DNA from: Acidobacteriota bacterium
Lineage (GTDB): Bacteria; Acidobacteriota; Terriglobia; Terriglobales; Acidobacteriaceae
Assembly (NCBI GenBank): GCA_021816455.1
Contig: JAKAXU010000010.1
Span: 21,021-85,020, forward strand
DNA length: 64,000 bases
Direction: 5' to 3'
A program made the translations under genes and the position numbers. The notes beneath the pieces were generated by a model, which was given only the letters and a program-made list of their open reading frames with translations, had not been told where the DNA came from and ran no database searches. Shown here piece after piece: positions 9,678 through 19,816 of the stretch (positions are counted from its first letter, which is position 1; every line of letters begins with the position of its first letter).

Positions 9678-10946
9678 ATGACGAATGCATTACGGAATTG
9701 GTTTCGAACTATCTCAGTCTTTTTTCTCTTCGCGGCAGCGGCAGCCAATCTGGCGGCCCAGCCCGCACCCGCAGCCAGCAACTCCAGCCACTGGGTCGCT
9801 TCCTGGGGCGCGGCGCAGCAGATTCCTGAACCGCAAAACGCCCTCAGCGCTGAGGATCTCGACCACGCCGTTCTGCGCCAACTCGTCCATCTCTCTCTCG
9901 GCGGAGACGCGCTGCGCATTCGCGTCTCCAACGCCTTTGGCTTCGAGCCGCTCCGCATCGACTCCATCCATGTAGCTCGCTCCGTAACGCCCACATCCTC
10001 GGCCATCGATCCGGCCACCGACCACGCCGTACTCTTCGCAGGTCAGGAGTCCGTCATTCTTCCAGCCGGAGCCGAGTATGTCTCCGACCCTGTTGCCATG
10101 AGCGCTGAGCATCTTTCCACACTCGCCATCACCCTGTCGATTCCTTCCGCTCCGAAGCAGCAGACGGGCCATCCCGGTTCACGAGCCACCACATACATCG
10201 CGCACCAAATATCCACCTCAGCTCCGGAGATGATCCACGCCCACACCGTCGACCACTGGTACTTCCTGGCCGGTGTCGATGTCGCCGCTCCACCCCAGGC
10301 GCACACCATCGTCGCCTTCGGAGACTCCATCACCGACGGTCACGCCGCAACAACCAACGGGAATGACCGCTGGACCGATGGCCTCGCCGCGCGGCTGCAG
10401 GCAAAACCCGCCTCGCAATCCATCGGCGTCGTCAACGTCGGCATCGGAGGCAATCACCTACTCACCGACGGTCTCGGGCCGAATGCCCTGGCTCGCTTCG
10501 ATCGCGACGTGCTGGCGCGTCCGGCGGCGAAGTACCTGATCGTACTGGAGGCCATCAACGACCTGGGCGCTCTGAGCCGCACGTCCGATGCCACGGCTGC
10601 TCAGCACGCCGATCTGGTTGCGCGCCTGATTGCCGCTTACCGCCAGATCATTCTGCGCGCTCAAGCCGCCGGACTCACCGTCTACGGCGCAACACTCACG
10701 CCGTGGCTCGGGGCGGACTATTACCATCCTGACGCAGCCAGTGAAGCCGACCGTGTGGCGCTGAACGCCTGGATCCGCACCCCCGGCCACTTCGACGCGG
10801 TGATCGACTTTGACCGCGCCGTGCGCGATCCCGCCGCGCCGGGACACATGCTTCCCTCCTTCGACTCCGGCGATCATCTGCATCCTTCGCCCGCCGGATA
10901 TAAAGCGATGGCCGACGCAATTCCCCTGGCACTTTTCGCACGCTGA
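9678..10946 (+). CDS. SGNH/GDSL-family esterase, exported
   Basis: A 422-residue protein with an N-terminal signal peptide (about residues 1-28, ending NLAAQ). The SGNH blocks are present: AFGDSITDG with nucleophile Ser217, VGIGGNHL with the oxyanion Gly/Asn, and a C-terminal SGDHLHPSPAGY carrying the catalytic Asp and His. About 180 residues precede the SGNH core and form a beta-rich domain seen in many plant-polymer deacetylases. It likely removes acetyl or other ester groups from polysaccharides outside the cytoplasm. The frame stays open upstream, but that part is antisense to the CE15 gene; the ATG at 9678 is where the signal peptide begins. Confidence 0.85.
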   Translation: MTNALRNWFRTISVFFLFAAAAANLAAQPAPAASNSSHWVASWGAAQQIPEPQNALSAEDLDHAVLRQLVHLSLGGDALRIRVSNAFGFEPLRIDSIHVARSVTPTSSAIDPATDHAVLFAGQESVILPAGAEYVSDPVAMSAEHLSTLAITLSIPSAPKQQTGHPGSRATTYIAHQISTSAPEMIHAHTVDHWYFLAGVDVAAPPQAHTIVAFGDSITDGHAATTNGNDRWTDGLAARLQAKPASQSIGVVNVGIGGNHLLTDGLGPNALARFDRDVLARPAAKYLIVLEAINDLGALSRTSDATAAQHADLVARLIAAYRQIILRAQAAGLTVYGATLTPWLGADYYHPDAASEADRVALNAWIRTPGHFDAVIDFDRAVRDPAAPGHMLPSFDSGDHLHPSPAGYKAMADAIPLALFAR

Positions 10947-11138
10947 GCAACTTTTGCAGCAGCGCCGGGTTTCACCCTGCAACGCCTTGCTGTGGATGCC
11001 AAGAACGCGGAACAAGTCAGCGCGCGTCGGCCAAGCTTAGCAAGCATCCTCGACTCGCGCGCGATACTCTTAATCAGTGCAGGAGACTTTGAGTTGTTCC
11101 GGAGTCTGCAGACAAGGCAATCGCAAGGGGATGGTTCG

Positions 11139-13070
11139 ATGAATGTCCAAGCCGGTGCGTCCATTCGTGCGAGCGCGACATTCACGCTCGCAATTTTCAG
11201 CGCAGCGATCGTTTTCCTTGCCGCAATACTGCTGTCCGGGTGCGGCAGCTCCGGCTCCATGGCCACTCTACCCACCCATCCACCGAGCAGCACGCCGCCC
11301 ACCGCGGGACAAAAAGGCTCCGTTACCATGACCCCGCAGTACATCGCGCTTGCTCCCGGCCAGACCTTTCAGTTCAAAGCCGCATCCACCACGGCGGGCA
11401 GCTTCCTCTGGTATGTGAACGGAATCCAGGGTGGCAACACAACCGACGGAACCGTCAGCGCAAGCGGACTCTATACCGCGCCAGCATCGCTCACCCTCAG
11501 CGGCAACGTCACCGTCACCGCCGCCCTGGCCGGCTCTGGCTCGCAGAACTACGCCACCTCGGCTGTCGCGCTCATCCAGCCTGCACTTGTCAACTGTCCC
11601 AATGCCACCGGCAATGCGCAGGTGGCGCAATACGGCCTCTATCTGCCTGCTCCGGGCACCATGACCGTCAACTTCGGGCCGACTACCAACTATGGCAAAT
11701 CCACCTGGGCCGTGCCTACGCCCAGTGCCAATGGCGGCACAGCCAGCGTCTACGTCGCCGGCATGCTTGCCAACACTCTCTATCACATGCAGGCTCAGGT
11801 TACGCTCAACAACGGCGCCACCTTCACGGACATCGATCACACCTGCACCACCGGCGCGCTGCCTTCACCCATGGCCTCGATTCAGCTTCAGCCGATCAGC
11901 GGAACCCCGGCACCCGGCATCCAGCTCTGGAACACGATTCTTCCCTTCAATATGACGGACGCCTTCGCCACCGACATCAACGGCAACGTAATCTGGACAT
12001 ACTCCTTCAAGAACGGCTCCGGACTCGATCTGTTGCAGGGCATTCATCCGCTGCCCAACGGAGATTTTCTGACCATCGTCTCCTACCTGTCTTCGGTCAC
12101 CGCCAACATTCCCAACGGCACCATCGACGATGTGCGCGAGATCGATCTTGCCGGCAACACAATCAAAGACCTCACCATGGCTCAGCTCAACCAGAAGCTC
12201 GCAGCAGCCGATCTACGCGACGCCAGCGGCAATCTCTACCAGCTCGGCAGCTTCCACCACGACGTGCTCGCGTTGCCCAATGGCCACTGGGTTCTGCTTG
12301 CCTCCGAGATCAAAACCTTCAACTCGCTCAGTGGCTACACGAAGCCGGTCAACGTCATCGGTGACGTGATTGTCGATGTGGACAAGGACCTGAATCCGGA
12401 CTGGGTGTGGAACACCTTTGATCATCTCGACATCAACCGGCGTCCGATGAACTTCCCGGACTGGACGCACTCAAACGCCTTGCTCTATTCGGCCGACGAT
12501 CACAATCTGCTGCTCTCCATCCGCCATCAGAACTGGATCATCAAAATTGATTTTCTGGACGGAACAGGCTCCGGCAACATCCTCTGGCATCTGGGCGAAG
12601 GCGGCGATTTCAAACTGGTCAATGGCGTCGATCCCACTGACTGGTTTTATGGCCAGCACGGCATGAACTACTTCACCCCGAACACCACCGGCGATTTCGA
12701 GATCGGGCTGATGGACAACGGCATCGACCGTCAGTTTCCCACCGGCTCCGTCTTCTGTACGCCCAATAAACCGCCCAACCCGCAGTGCTACTCCACGCTC
12801 TCCGTGCTGGAGTTGAACGAAGCAAACATGACGGCCACGCTGCGCACCCATTATGACCCCGGGCCGACCTTTTACAGCTACTTTGGCGGCGACGCACAGC
12901 TGCTTAGCAACAACGACATGCAGGTGGACTTCTGCGCGAAGGTCGGCGGAGCAACCATTCAGGAACTGGACCCGACCGCGACCCAGGTGATCTGGAACGC
13001 GACCACACCCAATTCGGCGCAGTATCGCGTGCTGCGCGAGCCAAGTCTCTATCCCGGCGTGCAGTGGTAG
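11139..13070 (+). CDS. Arylsulfotransferase (ASST)-family lipoprotein
   Basis: A 643-residue predicted lipoprotein: the signal sequence ends in LLSGC, a lipobox, near residue 33. Residues about 60-150 form an Ig-like domain typical of Acidobacteria surface proteins (LAPGQTFQF, LYTAPASL). The C-terminal 400 residues resemble the arylsulfotransferase beta-propeller, with a HPLPNGDFL strand repeat, a GSFHHDVLALPNGHWV segment and a YGQHGMNY region. ASST enzymes move sulfate between phenols in the periplasm; whether this one is catalytic is uncertain. The ATG at 11139 is chosen because AAGGGG lies 8 bases upstream. Its stop is 4 bp from the stop of convergent pncB. Confidence 0.78.
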   Translation: MNVQAGASIRASATFTLAIFSAAIVFLAAILLSGCGSSGSMATLPTHPPSSTPPTAGQKGSVTMTPQYIALAPGQTFQFKAASTTAGSFLWYVNGIQGGNTTDGTVSASGLYTAPASLTLSGNVTVTAALAGSGSQNYATSAVALIQPALVNCPNATGNAQVAQYGLYLPAPGTMTVNFGPTTNYGKSTWAVPTPSANGGTASVYVAGMLANTLYHMQAQVTLNNGATFTDIDHTCTTGALPSPMASIQLQPISGTPAPGIQLWNTILPFNMTDAFATDINGNVIWTYSFKNGSGLDLLQGIHPLPNGDFLTIVSYLSSVTANIPNGTIDDVREIDLAGNTIKDLTMAQLNQKLAAADLRDASGNLYQLGSFHHDVLALPNGHWVLLASEIKTFNSLSGYTKPVNVIGDVIVDVDKDLNPDWVWNTFDHLDINRRPMNFPDWTHSNALLYSADDHNLLLSIRHQNWIIKIDFLDGTGSGNILWHLGEGGDFKLVNGVDPTDWFYGQHGMNYFTPNTTGDFEIGLMDNGIDRQFPTGSVFCTPNKPPNPQCYSTLSVLELNEANMTATLRTHYDPGPTFYSYFGGDAQLLSNNDMQVDFCAKVGGATIQELDPTATQVIWNATTPNSAQYRVLREPSLYPGVQW

Positions 13071-13074
13071 TCGG

Positions 13075-14472
13075 TCAGACCCTCGGCGGCACGTTGCTCA
13101 TGCCTTCCACCCCAAAGACGCGGCGGTAACGCGCAAGATCCTCCGGCGCGCCCGAAGCTTTGGCAAAGTTGTCGGAAAGTTTAACCGTCGGTCGGCCATT
13201 CGCCTCGGAGAGTTTGCAGACCAGACTGATCGGATCGAAGGCAGACTCGGTGCCTGTGTCGCCGCGCGGGTCGCAGTCGCGAAAGTCATTTGTCAGCAGC
13301 GTGCCCCAGCCCGCGCTGAAGCGGATTCGCCGCTCCGGCTTCCACTTTTGAGCATCCAGAAAATCCTCTGCACGCTGAAAGTCCGCCGAAGTGTACGGAG
13401 CCTGAATGATTCCGGAAAACTGCGCGTGCAACCCCAGAACCTGCTCCACATCCAGCCCGTCGGAGGCGATCATCAGCTTGCTGCGCGGGTCGCGCCCGCG
13501 CTCCAGCAGCCACTGAATATATTCCTCGCCGGCCACATACGGATCCTTGCTGTCCACGCGCTGGCCGGTCCACTCCGCCACCCAATCCGGCGCATCGCGC
13601 AGAAACTGCGTCGTTCCGAAGGTATCCGGCAACATCACCAGCAACTCGCGCTTGTAGGTGTTCTGCCACAGGTCGAGCAGATGATACTGCGAAGCCCGCA
13701 ACTGTGCATCATTTTCCGCCATCGCAGCCAACGCCATCGGTAACTCGTGCGCATTGGTCCCGATCGCCTCCAGATCGTGCTTATAGGCAAGCGACGTATT
13801 CGAGGTGCCGACGAAAGACTCGCCGAGGGAATCCCGCATTGCCTTGACCACATACTCCTGCCACAGAAAGCTGTGCCTGCGCCGCGTGCCAAAGTCAGCC
13901 ACGCGTAGCCCCGGCACGCCGCGCAAACGCTCGATCTTTCCCCACAGCCGAGCCTTAGCGCGCGCATACAGAATGTCCAGCTCGAACTCGCTCAGCTCGC
14001 TGAGCGCCGCCCGCGTCTTCAGCTCGCTCAGGATCGCCAGCGCATACACTTCCCACAGCGTCACCTGCGCCCAGTTACCACAAAACTCCAGCCTCAACTG
14101 ACCGTCGGCCACAGTGATCGCATACTCCGGCAAGCGAAGATCGCGATCCAGCCACTCCAGAAACGGCGGTTCAAAGATGCCGCGCGTACCGTAAAACGTA
14201 TTGCCCGCCAGCCAGATCAGCTCCGACTTGCGAAAACGCAATCCGCACACGTAATCCAGTTGCAGACGCAGATCGTCCTCGGCCACCCGTTCGGCCAGCC
14301 GCACACTCGCCGATCGATTGAAGATCGTAAAGCGGGCTTGCACCTCCGGAAAGTGCTTCCAGATGAACTGCAACATCAGCAGCTTGTAAAAATCCGTATC
14401 CAGCAGCGACCGCACAATCGGGTCCACGCGCCAGTTGTGGTTATGCGCTCGCTCGGCAAGGTTGACGATCAT
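13075..14472 (-). CDS. pncB: Nicotinate phosphoribosyltransferase
   Basis: Makes nicotinate mononucleotide from nicotinate and PRPP with ATP hydrolysis, the entry step of NAD salvage. The 465-residue protein has LLDTDFYKLLMLQ at the N terminus, GTRRRHSFLWQ with the phosphorylatable His, the FVGTSNTSLAYK segment, and the ASDGLDVEQ region followed by FSAGWGTLLTND, all of which fit the PncB family. The start ATG has GAGG eight bases upstream. It follows the GH5 gene on the same strand by 40 bp, so the two may share a transcript although their functions are unrelated. Confidence 0.95.
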   Translation of the reverse strand: MIVNLAERAHNHNWRVDPIVRSLLDTDFYKLLMLQFIWKHFPEVQARFTIFNRSASVRLAERVAEDDLRLQLDYVCGLRFRKSELIWLAGNTFYGTRGIFEPPFLEWLDRDLRLPEYAITVADGQLRLEFCGNWAQVTLWEVYALAILSELKTRAALSELSEFELDILYARAKARLWGKIERLRGVPGLRVADFGTRRRHSFLWQEYVVKAMRDSLGESFVGTSNTSLAYKHDLEAIGTNAHELPMALAAMAENDAQLRASQYHLLDLWQNTYKRELLVMLPDTFGTTQFLRDAPDWVAEWTGQRVDSKDPYVAGEEYIQWLLERGRDPRSKLMIASDGLDVEQVLGLHAQFSGIIQAPYTSADFQRAEDFLDAQKWKPERRIRFSAGWGTLLTNDFRDCDPRGDTGTESAFDPISLVCKLSEANGRPTVKLSDNFAKASGAPEDLARYRRVFGVEGMSNVPPRV

Positions 14473-14512
14473 CGGCGTCGCCTCATGCCTTCAGTCTATC
14501 GGCTGTGCTGCG

Positions 14513-15793
14513 TCACGGAACAGGTGCTCCGAGCGCGCGCAGATACCCGGGATTCGGATGCGCGTTTTCGAACCGCACCTTCACCAGCAGGTCGCGGAAA
14601 GCCGCATCGATCTCTGCCTGCGGCGGACGCGCCGCAACGGCTTTTTCGCTGTCGCCCATCGTGAATTTGTGCGCCGCAAAGGCGACAATCTCGTCCCAAT
14701 GGGCGGGCCGGTCAAAGCTCACCAGCGCCGACTGCGCGTCCATCTTCTTGTAGGGCCAGAAAGTCCAGCTGATCTGATTCCTGTCCAGCAACTCGCGGAA
14801 CTGCTGCACCCAGGCGTCCTTGTTTTCGCCGGACTCGCTCATCCAGATTGGCACGTTGTACTTCACGCTGAAGTCGATATATGCCTGAATCTGCGTCTGG
14901 ACAGGCGGCATCCAGTATTTGTGGAAGGTGTACATCACGTTTGCGTCGAACGGCTTGCTGAAGACGGTGAAATTCGTATCCCATTGCGCGCCGCCCAGAA
15001 TCACCACATGATGCGTATCCACCGAACGAACCGCGGCTACGATCCCGCGATAGACCGGCTCCAGCTTCGAGTTGTACTTCGCCAGCCGGGGATAATGAGG
15101 GATTGGCTCATTCAACAGGTCATAGCCGAGCACGGTCGGATTGCTGCTGTAGTGCGCCGCGATGCGTTTCCAGATTGCGTCCGTCTGGCGCTGACACTCC
15201 GGCAGATCGTAGAGCCACGGGTAGCCCCAGCTATCGTCGATATTCGCGCCATTCTGTCCGCACGGCGCGGCATGCATATCCAGCACGACGTATAGATGGT
15301 CGGCAGCGGCCCAGGCAATCACCGGATCGAGCAGTGCGAATCCCTCGTCGTTGCCCGGCGTGAAAAACCGATAGTGAAACGGAATCCGTATCGTGTTGAA
15401 GCCTTCGCGCGCGATGAAGTCGATGTCGGCCTTCGTGATGTACGCCTGACGATACTGCTTCCAGAACTGCTCCGCCTCCACGGGACCGATCAGCTCCCTG
15501 GTCAGTGCTTCGATCTCTCTCGCCGACTGCGGCCCACCGTCGAAGTGAAACATGTAGCCTTCCTGGATCAGCCAGTTGCCCAGATTCGTCCCCCGCAGCA
15601 GCAGTTTGTGGCCTGAGCCATCCACCAGGAGTCGGCCTTCGGTGTGCACAAATCCCGTGGAACTCTTCTGCGGCTGCGCGCACATCGGTAGCCCGGCAAG
15701 CACCAATCCGACAAACGCAAGCCCTGCAAGCATCCTGTGGGCAATCCTCTGGCTGACAATCGCCGACAACAGGGAAACAATCGTTTTCATCAT
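14513..15793 (-). CDS. GH5-family glycoside hydrolase (endoglucanase-like), secreted
   Basis: A 426-residue exported glycosidase. The signal peptide spans about residues 1-42 (hydrophobic LAGLAFVGLVLAGLPM then CAQ). The GH5 fold is supported by LRGTNLGNWL, GFNTIRIPFHYRFF, VVLDMHAAPCGQN, the acid/base Glu in LLNEP and the nucleophile Glu in MSESGE. Family members cut beta-1,4- or beta-1,3-glucans, mannans or related chains; the exact substrate cannot be read. The ATG at 15793 has GGAGG seven bases upstream, so a longer in-frame extension that lacks a signal is rejected. It is divergent from the ETF oxidoreductase, with about 257 bp between starts. Confidence 0.9.
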   Translation of the reverse strand: MMKTIVSLLSAIVSQRIAHRMLAGLAFVGLVLAGLPMCAQPQKSSTGFVHTEGRLLVDGSGHKLLLRGTNLGNWLIQEGYMFHFDGGPQSAREIEALTRELIGPVEAEQFWKQYRQAYITKADIDFIAREGFNTIRIPFHYRFFTPGNDEGFALLDPVIAWAAADHLYVVLDMHAAPCGQNGANIDDSWGYPWLYDLPECQRQTDAIWKRIAAHYSSNPTVLGYDLLNEPIPHYPRLAKYNSKLEPVYRGIVAAVRSVDTHHVVILGGAQWDTNFTVFSKPFDANVMYTFHKYWMPPVQTQIQAYIDFSVKYNVPIWMSESGENKDAWVQQFRELLDRNQISWTFWPYKKMDAQSALVSFDRPAHWDEIVAFAAHKFTMGDSEKAVAARPPQAEIDAAFRDLLVKVRFENAHPNPGYLRALGAPVP

Positions 15794-16050
15794 CGTCAAA
15801 CCTCCGCTCGAATCCGCTACCCACTCTACAACAGTGCTGCCCGGTCGGCGAAGACCGGTTGGCCAAGACCTGCAGGCGAAGATAGGCCCGCATGAGGCTT
15901 TTGCCGTATAGTGAGCGATGCTGGCCCCGGCGGGCGGTGCCGGATGCCGACGCAGCTCTTGTCTGCGTAATGTCCACCTCATCCAAACTGCTCCAACAGG
16001 GTTGGTGCCAATCCTGCGTCCGATGGAGTAGAACAACTCAGAGGGTAAGT

Positions 16051-18036
16051 ATGCTTCTGGCCGTTCCTCCCAACTCCACCGGCTTCGCTTCCTGCATCGC
16101 GTCTGTCGTCCTGCCCGGCCTCGTGCCCGCCGAGCCGCTCTACTTTTCGCTCGACGAAAAGCTGCTGCTGGCCTCTCTGATCGCCGCCGCTGGCTGGCTC
16201 TTCTGGCGGCGCTTTGGCACCGTCCTCAAGCGCATTCTCAGTGCCCGCAAGGACGCCGACTTCCGGCTTTTCCCGCTCTCCAGGCGCTTCTGGGATTTCT
16301 TTCGGGAGGTGCTCTGCCAGACCAAGGTCATTCGCGAGCGTCCCCTGCCCGGCCTCGCTCATGCACTCGTCTTCTGGAGCTTTTTGGCCTTTGTCCTGGT
16401 CACCGCCAACCACATCGCCACCGGCTTTGGCTTCGGTTTCCTGGATTCGTCCGGTTTCTTCAGCCATTTTTACTTTCTCTTCGCCGCGCTCTTTGCCGTG
16501 GCCTGCGCCGTCTCCATCGCCGGTCTTTTCGTTCGCCGCTTCATCGTCCGGCCCGTTTGGCTCGCTCACAAGGATCACACCGTCTCCTGGGAGTCTGGCA
16601 TCATCGCCGGGCTGATCTTTCTGCTGATGGTCACCTACCTCGGCGCGTTCTTCGTCTCCGACCAGAGCATGGCTGCACGTCTGTTGTGGTGGGCGCACAC
16701 TCTCACGCTGCTCAGTTTTTTGCCGCTCGTGCCTCACACCAAGCACCTGCACCTGATCCTCAGCCCGGCAACCGTCTTTCTCTCCCGCGGCGGCTTCAGC
16801 CGCATTCCGCCTCTGGCCAACGACGACGATTTCGGCATGGTCACTGGCAGGGACGTCACTCAGCTCACTGCGCTCCAGGTCTACTCCTGCGTCGAGTGCG
16901 GTCGCTGCACCGAGCACTGTCCGGCAGCCAACACCGGCAAAGAGCTGAATCCGCGCGAGATCATCCTCGGCCTGCGCGGCTACCTCAACGAATACGGCCC
17001 GGCCAGCGAAGAGCCGCTGCTCGGCCGTTACAACTCGCAGCAGGCAGCCTTCCAATGCACCACCTGCGGCAGTTGTGAGTTCCAATGTCCGGTCGGCATC
17101 GAGCACCTGCCCGTCATCGTTGGCCTGCGGCGTGGCGCAGTCAACACCGGCGAATGGGACGACGACCACGGCGGCAAGCTCTTCCTCGCCCTCGAACGCA
17201 ACGGCAACGCCCTCGGCATGGGCCAGTCGGAACGCGACAAATTCGTGGCCCGCGAAGAACTGCCCGTCTTCGACGGCTCGCAGGAGTACTGTCTCTGGCT
17301 CGGCTGCATGGGCGGCTACGATCCCAAGGGCCGCGAAATCATCCGCTCCTTCGTCGCAGTCATGCGCTATCTCGGTGCCAGCTACGGTGTCCTGCGCAAA
17401 GAAAAATGCACCGGTGACCCCGCGCGTCGCCTGGGTAACGATCTCGTCTTCCAGCAGCTTGCTGAAAGCAATCTGGAAACCTTCGCGCAGAACAAGGTGA
17501 AGAAGATCGTCTCCATCTGCCCGCATTGCGTACGCACCATCGCCGAGGATTGGAAAGCTTACGGAACGCCGCCGGAGATCGAGCATCACAGCGAGTTTCT
17601 CGCCCGCTATCAGTCACGGTTGCCAAAGAACGGTGAAAATTCGACCGACTCTACCGGCAAGACCGTCTTCCACGATCCCTGCTATCTGGGCCGCTACCGC
17701 AACGTCTATGAAGAGCCGCGTTCTGTCATCCGCGCCAACGGCACGCTGATTGAGGCCGAGCGCTCGCATGAGCGCAGCTTCTGTTGCGGCGCAGGCGGTG
17801 GTCTGGCCTTCCTCGGCGAAGAGCAGGGGGCGCGTGTCAGCGAAACCCGCGTACAACAGCTTGTGGCCACCGGAGCGGCTACAATTGGGGCTGCGTGCCC
17901 CTTCTGCAATACCATGTTTCGGGATGCGCTGGCCAGCCGGGGCGACGGTGCGCCACAGCTTCTTGATATTGCCCAGATCGCCGCTGCGGCGCTGCCCCGA
18001 AGCACGCCCGAGTCGCACGATGCGCCTCTGGCCTGA
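16051..18036 (+). CDS. Membrane Fe-S oxidoreductase linking ETF to quinone (EtfD-like)
   Basis: A 661-residue membrane protein. The N-terminal 240 residues contain about five transmembrane helices of the nitrate-reductase-gamma type. Two ferredoxin-type clusters follow (CVECGRCTEHCP near residue 280, CTTCGSCEFQCP near 336), then two cysteine-rich CCG domains of the heterodisulfide-reductase type (GCMGG ... CPHC and HDPCYLGRY ... CCGAGGG). This architecture is known as an ETF-associated Fe-S oxidoreductase, which passes electrons from reduced ETF to menaquinone. The assignment is strengthened by etfB and etfA directly downstream. The ATG at 16051 follows GAGGG by five bases; an open frame further upstream lacks support. 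Confidence 0.9.
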   Translation: MLLAVPPNSTGFASCIASVVLPGLVPAEPLYFSLDEKLLLASLIAAAGWLFWRRFGTVLKRILSARKDADFRLFPLSRRFWDFFREVLCQTKVIRERPLPGLAHALVFWSFLAFVLVTANHIATGFGFGFLDSSGFFSHFYFLFAALFAVACAVSIAGLFVRRFIVRPVWLAHKDHTVSWESGIIAGLIFLLMVTYLGAFFVSDQSMAARLLWWAHTLTLLSFLPLVPHTKHLHLILSPATVFLSRGGFSRIPPLANDDDFGMVTGRDVTQLTALQVYSCVECGRCTEHCPAANTGKELNPREIILGLRGYLNEYGPASEEPLLGRYNSQQAAFQCTTCGSCEFQCPVGIEHLPVIVGLRRGAVNTGEWDDDHGGKLFLALERNGNALGMGQSERDKFVAREELPVFDGSQEYCLWLGCMGGYDPKGREIIRSFVAVMRYLGASYGVLRKEKCTGDPARRLGNDLVFQQLAESNLETFAQNKVKKIVSICPHCVRTIAEDWKAYGTPPEIEHHSEFLARYQSRLPKNGENSTDSTGKTVFHDPCYLGRYRNVYEEPRSVIRANGTLIEAERSHERSFCCGAGGGLAFLGEEQGARVSETRVQQLVATGAATIGAACPFCNTMFRDALASRGDGAPQLLDIAQIAAAALPRSTPESHDAPLA

Positions 18037-18074
18037 GACGGAAAGCCGACCAGGAAAAGCCGACAAGGAAGCCT

Positions 18075-18845
18075 ATGAAGATCATCGTTGCCATCAAACA
18101 GGTTCCCGAACGCGATGTCCGCATTCGCATTGACGGAGCGGGCCGGTGGATCGCGCTCGACGACGTTGAATTCCGCATGAACGAGTCCGACGCCTACGCG
18201 CTCGAAGAGGCGCTGCTGCTGCGGGAAGCGCACGGCGGAGAAGTCATCGTCCTCAGCGCCGGACCCGAACGTGTAGGCCAAACCATCCGCGAAGCACTTG
18301 CCAAGGGCGCTGACCGCGGGATTCATATCGTCAGCGACACGCTTGCCGACTACGACGCACTGGGCCTCGCGCGCCTGATGGCTGCCGCCATCCGCAACGA
18401 AGCCGCCGACCTCATCCTCACCGGCCTGCAGTCGGACGATCTCGGCCTTGGCCAGACCGGCGTCATTCTCGCCGAGCTGATGGGCATTCCCCACTCCAGC
18501 CTCATCCTCAAGATCGAAAAGGCCGATACCGGACTCAAAGTCCTGCGCGAACTCGAAGACGGCTGGTTCCAGCACATCGAGATGCCTACACCCGCTCTGC
18601 TCACCATCCAGAGCGGCAACACAAAACTGCGCTACGCCACGCTGATGGGAATCAAGAAGGCCAAGACGAAGGAACTGCGCGCAGTTCCCGCCGACTCGCT
18701 CGGCGTCGCCCCGACTCCCGTCGTCCTGCTGGATTCCTTGGCGTTGCCCAGTCGACAGAAAACCACTCAGATTCTTTCCGGCACGCCCGCTGAAGCGGCA
18801 GCGGCGCTGGTGGAAAAGCTCCAGCAGGAGGTCCGTGTTCTATGA
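18075..18845 (+). CDS. etfB: Electron transfer flavoprotein beta subunit
   Basis: A 256-residue soluble protein, half of the ETF heterodimer that collects electrons from acyl-CoA dehydrogenases and similar flavoenzymes. Family features are MKIIVAIKQVPER at the N terminus, the EFRMNESDAYALEEAL segment, DLILTGLQSDD and GQTGVILAELMGIP. It starts 38 bp after the membrane Fe-S oxidoreductase and overlaps etfA by four bases, so the three genes almost certainly form one transcription unit that delivers electrons to the quinone pool. Confidence 0.95.
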   Translation: MKIIVAIKQVPERDVRIRIDGAGRWIALDDVEFRMNESDAYALEEALLLREAHGGEVIVLSAGPERVGQTIREALAKGADRGIHIVSDTLADYDALGLARLMAAAIRNEAADLILTGLQSDDLGLGQTGVILAELMGIPHSSLILKIEKADTGLKVLRELEDGWFQHIEMPTPALLTIQSGNTKLRYATLMGIKKAKTKELRAVPADSLGVAPTPVVLLDSLALPSRQKTTQILSGTPAEAAAALVEKLQQEVRVL

Positions 18846-19816
18846 GCACCGTTCTCGTCTTTCTTGAAGCCAAATCCGGAGAACCTACCCGCATCTCGCT
18901 GGAAGCCCTGGCTGCCGGCGCAAAGCTCGCCTCCGCCACCGGAGCCGTGCTCGCAGCGGCGATGGTCGGCACAGCGAACGGAACAGGATTCTCGGCGCTC
19001 GGCGCGGCTTCCGCTATTTACGCGCTCGACCATCCTCTGCTGGCTCACTACACCGCTGACGGTTACACGGCGGCCTGTGTGCAGCTCATCTCCCGACTCC
19101 AACCTGAGTTCGTGCTCTTCCCACACACCTACGAGGTGCGCGACTTTGCCCCGCGGCTGGCCACGCGCCTGGGACGCGTACTCATCAGCGACGTCACCGG
19201 CTTTCAGGCGGATGCAGGCCGCGTCACCTTCACACGCCAGTTGTTTCAGGGCAAGCTGAACGGCCAGTATCGCGCGGCTTCGCCCGCGCCCTGCCTTATC
19301 AGCGTACAGGCTGGCGCCTTCCGCGCCGATGCACCAACGGCGACCAGCGTGGCCATCGAAACCTTCGTTCCGGAACTGGATGCCTCTGCGATCCGCACCG
19401 CTCCCAGCGAGCCGTTTCGGGCCGCCGCGCAGACCGTCGACCTCTCCTCGGCTCCGCTCATCGTCAGCGTTGGTCGCGGCATCAAGGACGAAGCCAACAT
19501 CGCACTGATCAAGGATCTGGCGGATGCCCTTGGCGCAGAGTTGGCAGCCTCGCGGCCCATCTGCGACGCAGGCTGGCTGCCTATGGAGCGCCAGGTGGGC
19601 AGCAGCGGCCAGACCGTCGCGCCCAGGCTGTATCTGGCCGTCGGCATCAGCGGAGCCATCCAGCATCTGGTCGGCATGAAAGGCTCACAATGTGTGGTCG
19701 CCATCAACAAGGATGAGAATGCACCGATCTTCGAGATCGCAGACTACGGTATCGTCGGCGACCTCTTTGAAGTGGTGCCCGCGCTGACTGCTGCCGTCCG
19801 AAAAGCGAAGGGTTAG
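18842..19816 (+). CDS. etfA: Electron transfer flavoprotein alpha subunit
   Basis: A 324-residue partner of EtfB that holds FAD. The C-terminal half has the diagnostic ETF-alpha region: SVGRGIKDEANI, ELAASRPICDAGWLP, QVGSSGQTVAPRLYLAVGISGAIQH and VVAINKDENAPIF. The ATG overlaps the etfB stop (ATGA), indicating translational coupling. It is the last recognisable gene of the operon; the next 476 bp hold no supported gene. Confidence 0.96.
   Translation: MSTVLVFLEAKSGEPTRISLEALAAGAKLASATGAVLAAAMVGTANGTGFSALGAASAIYALDHPLLAHYTADGYTAACVQLISRLQPEFVLFPHTYEVRDFAPRLATRLGRVLISDVTGFQADAGRVTFTRQLFQGKLNGQYRAASPAPCLISVQAGAFRADAPTATSVAIETFVPELDASAIRTAPSEPFRAAAQTVDLSSAPLIVSVGRGIKDEANIALIKDLADALGAELAASRPICDAGWLPMERQVGSSGQTVAPRLYLAVGISGAIQHLVGMKGSQCVVAINKDENAPIFEIADYGIVGDLFEVVPALTAAVRKAKG

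Noticed and set aside
15979..17589. A 536-codon minus-strand frame antisense to the membrane Fe-S oxidoreductase
   Set aside because: GC-rich mirror of a well-supported gene; composition is Glu/Ala/Asp-rich with no motif, and the + strand gene explains the region.
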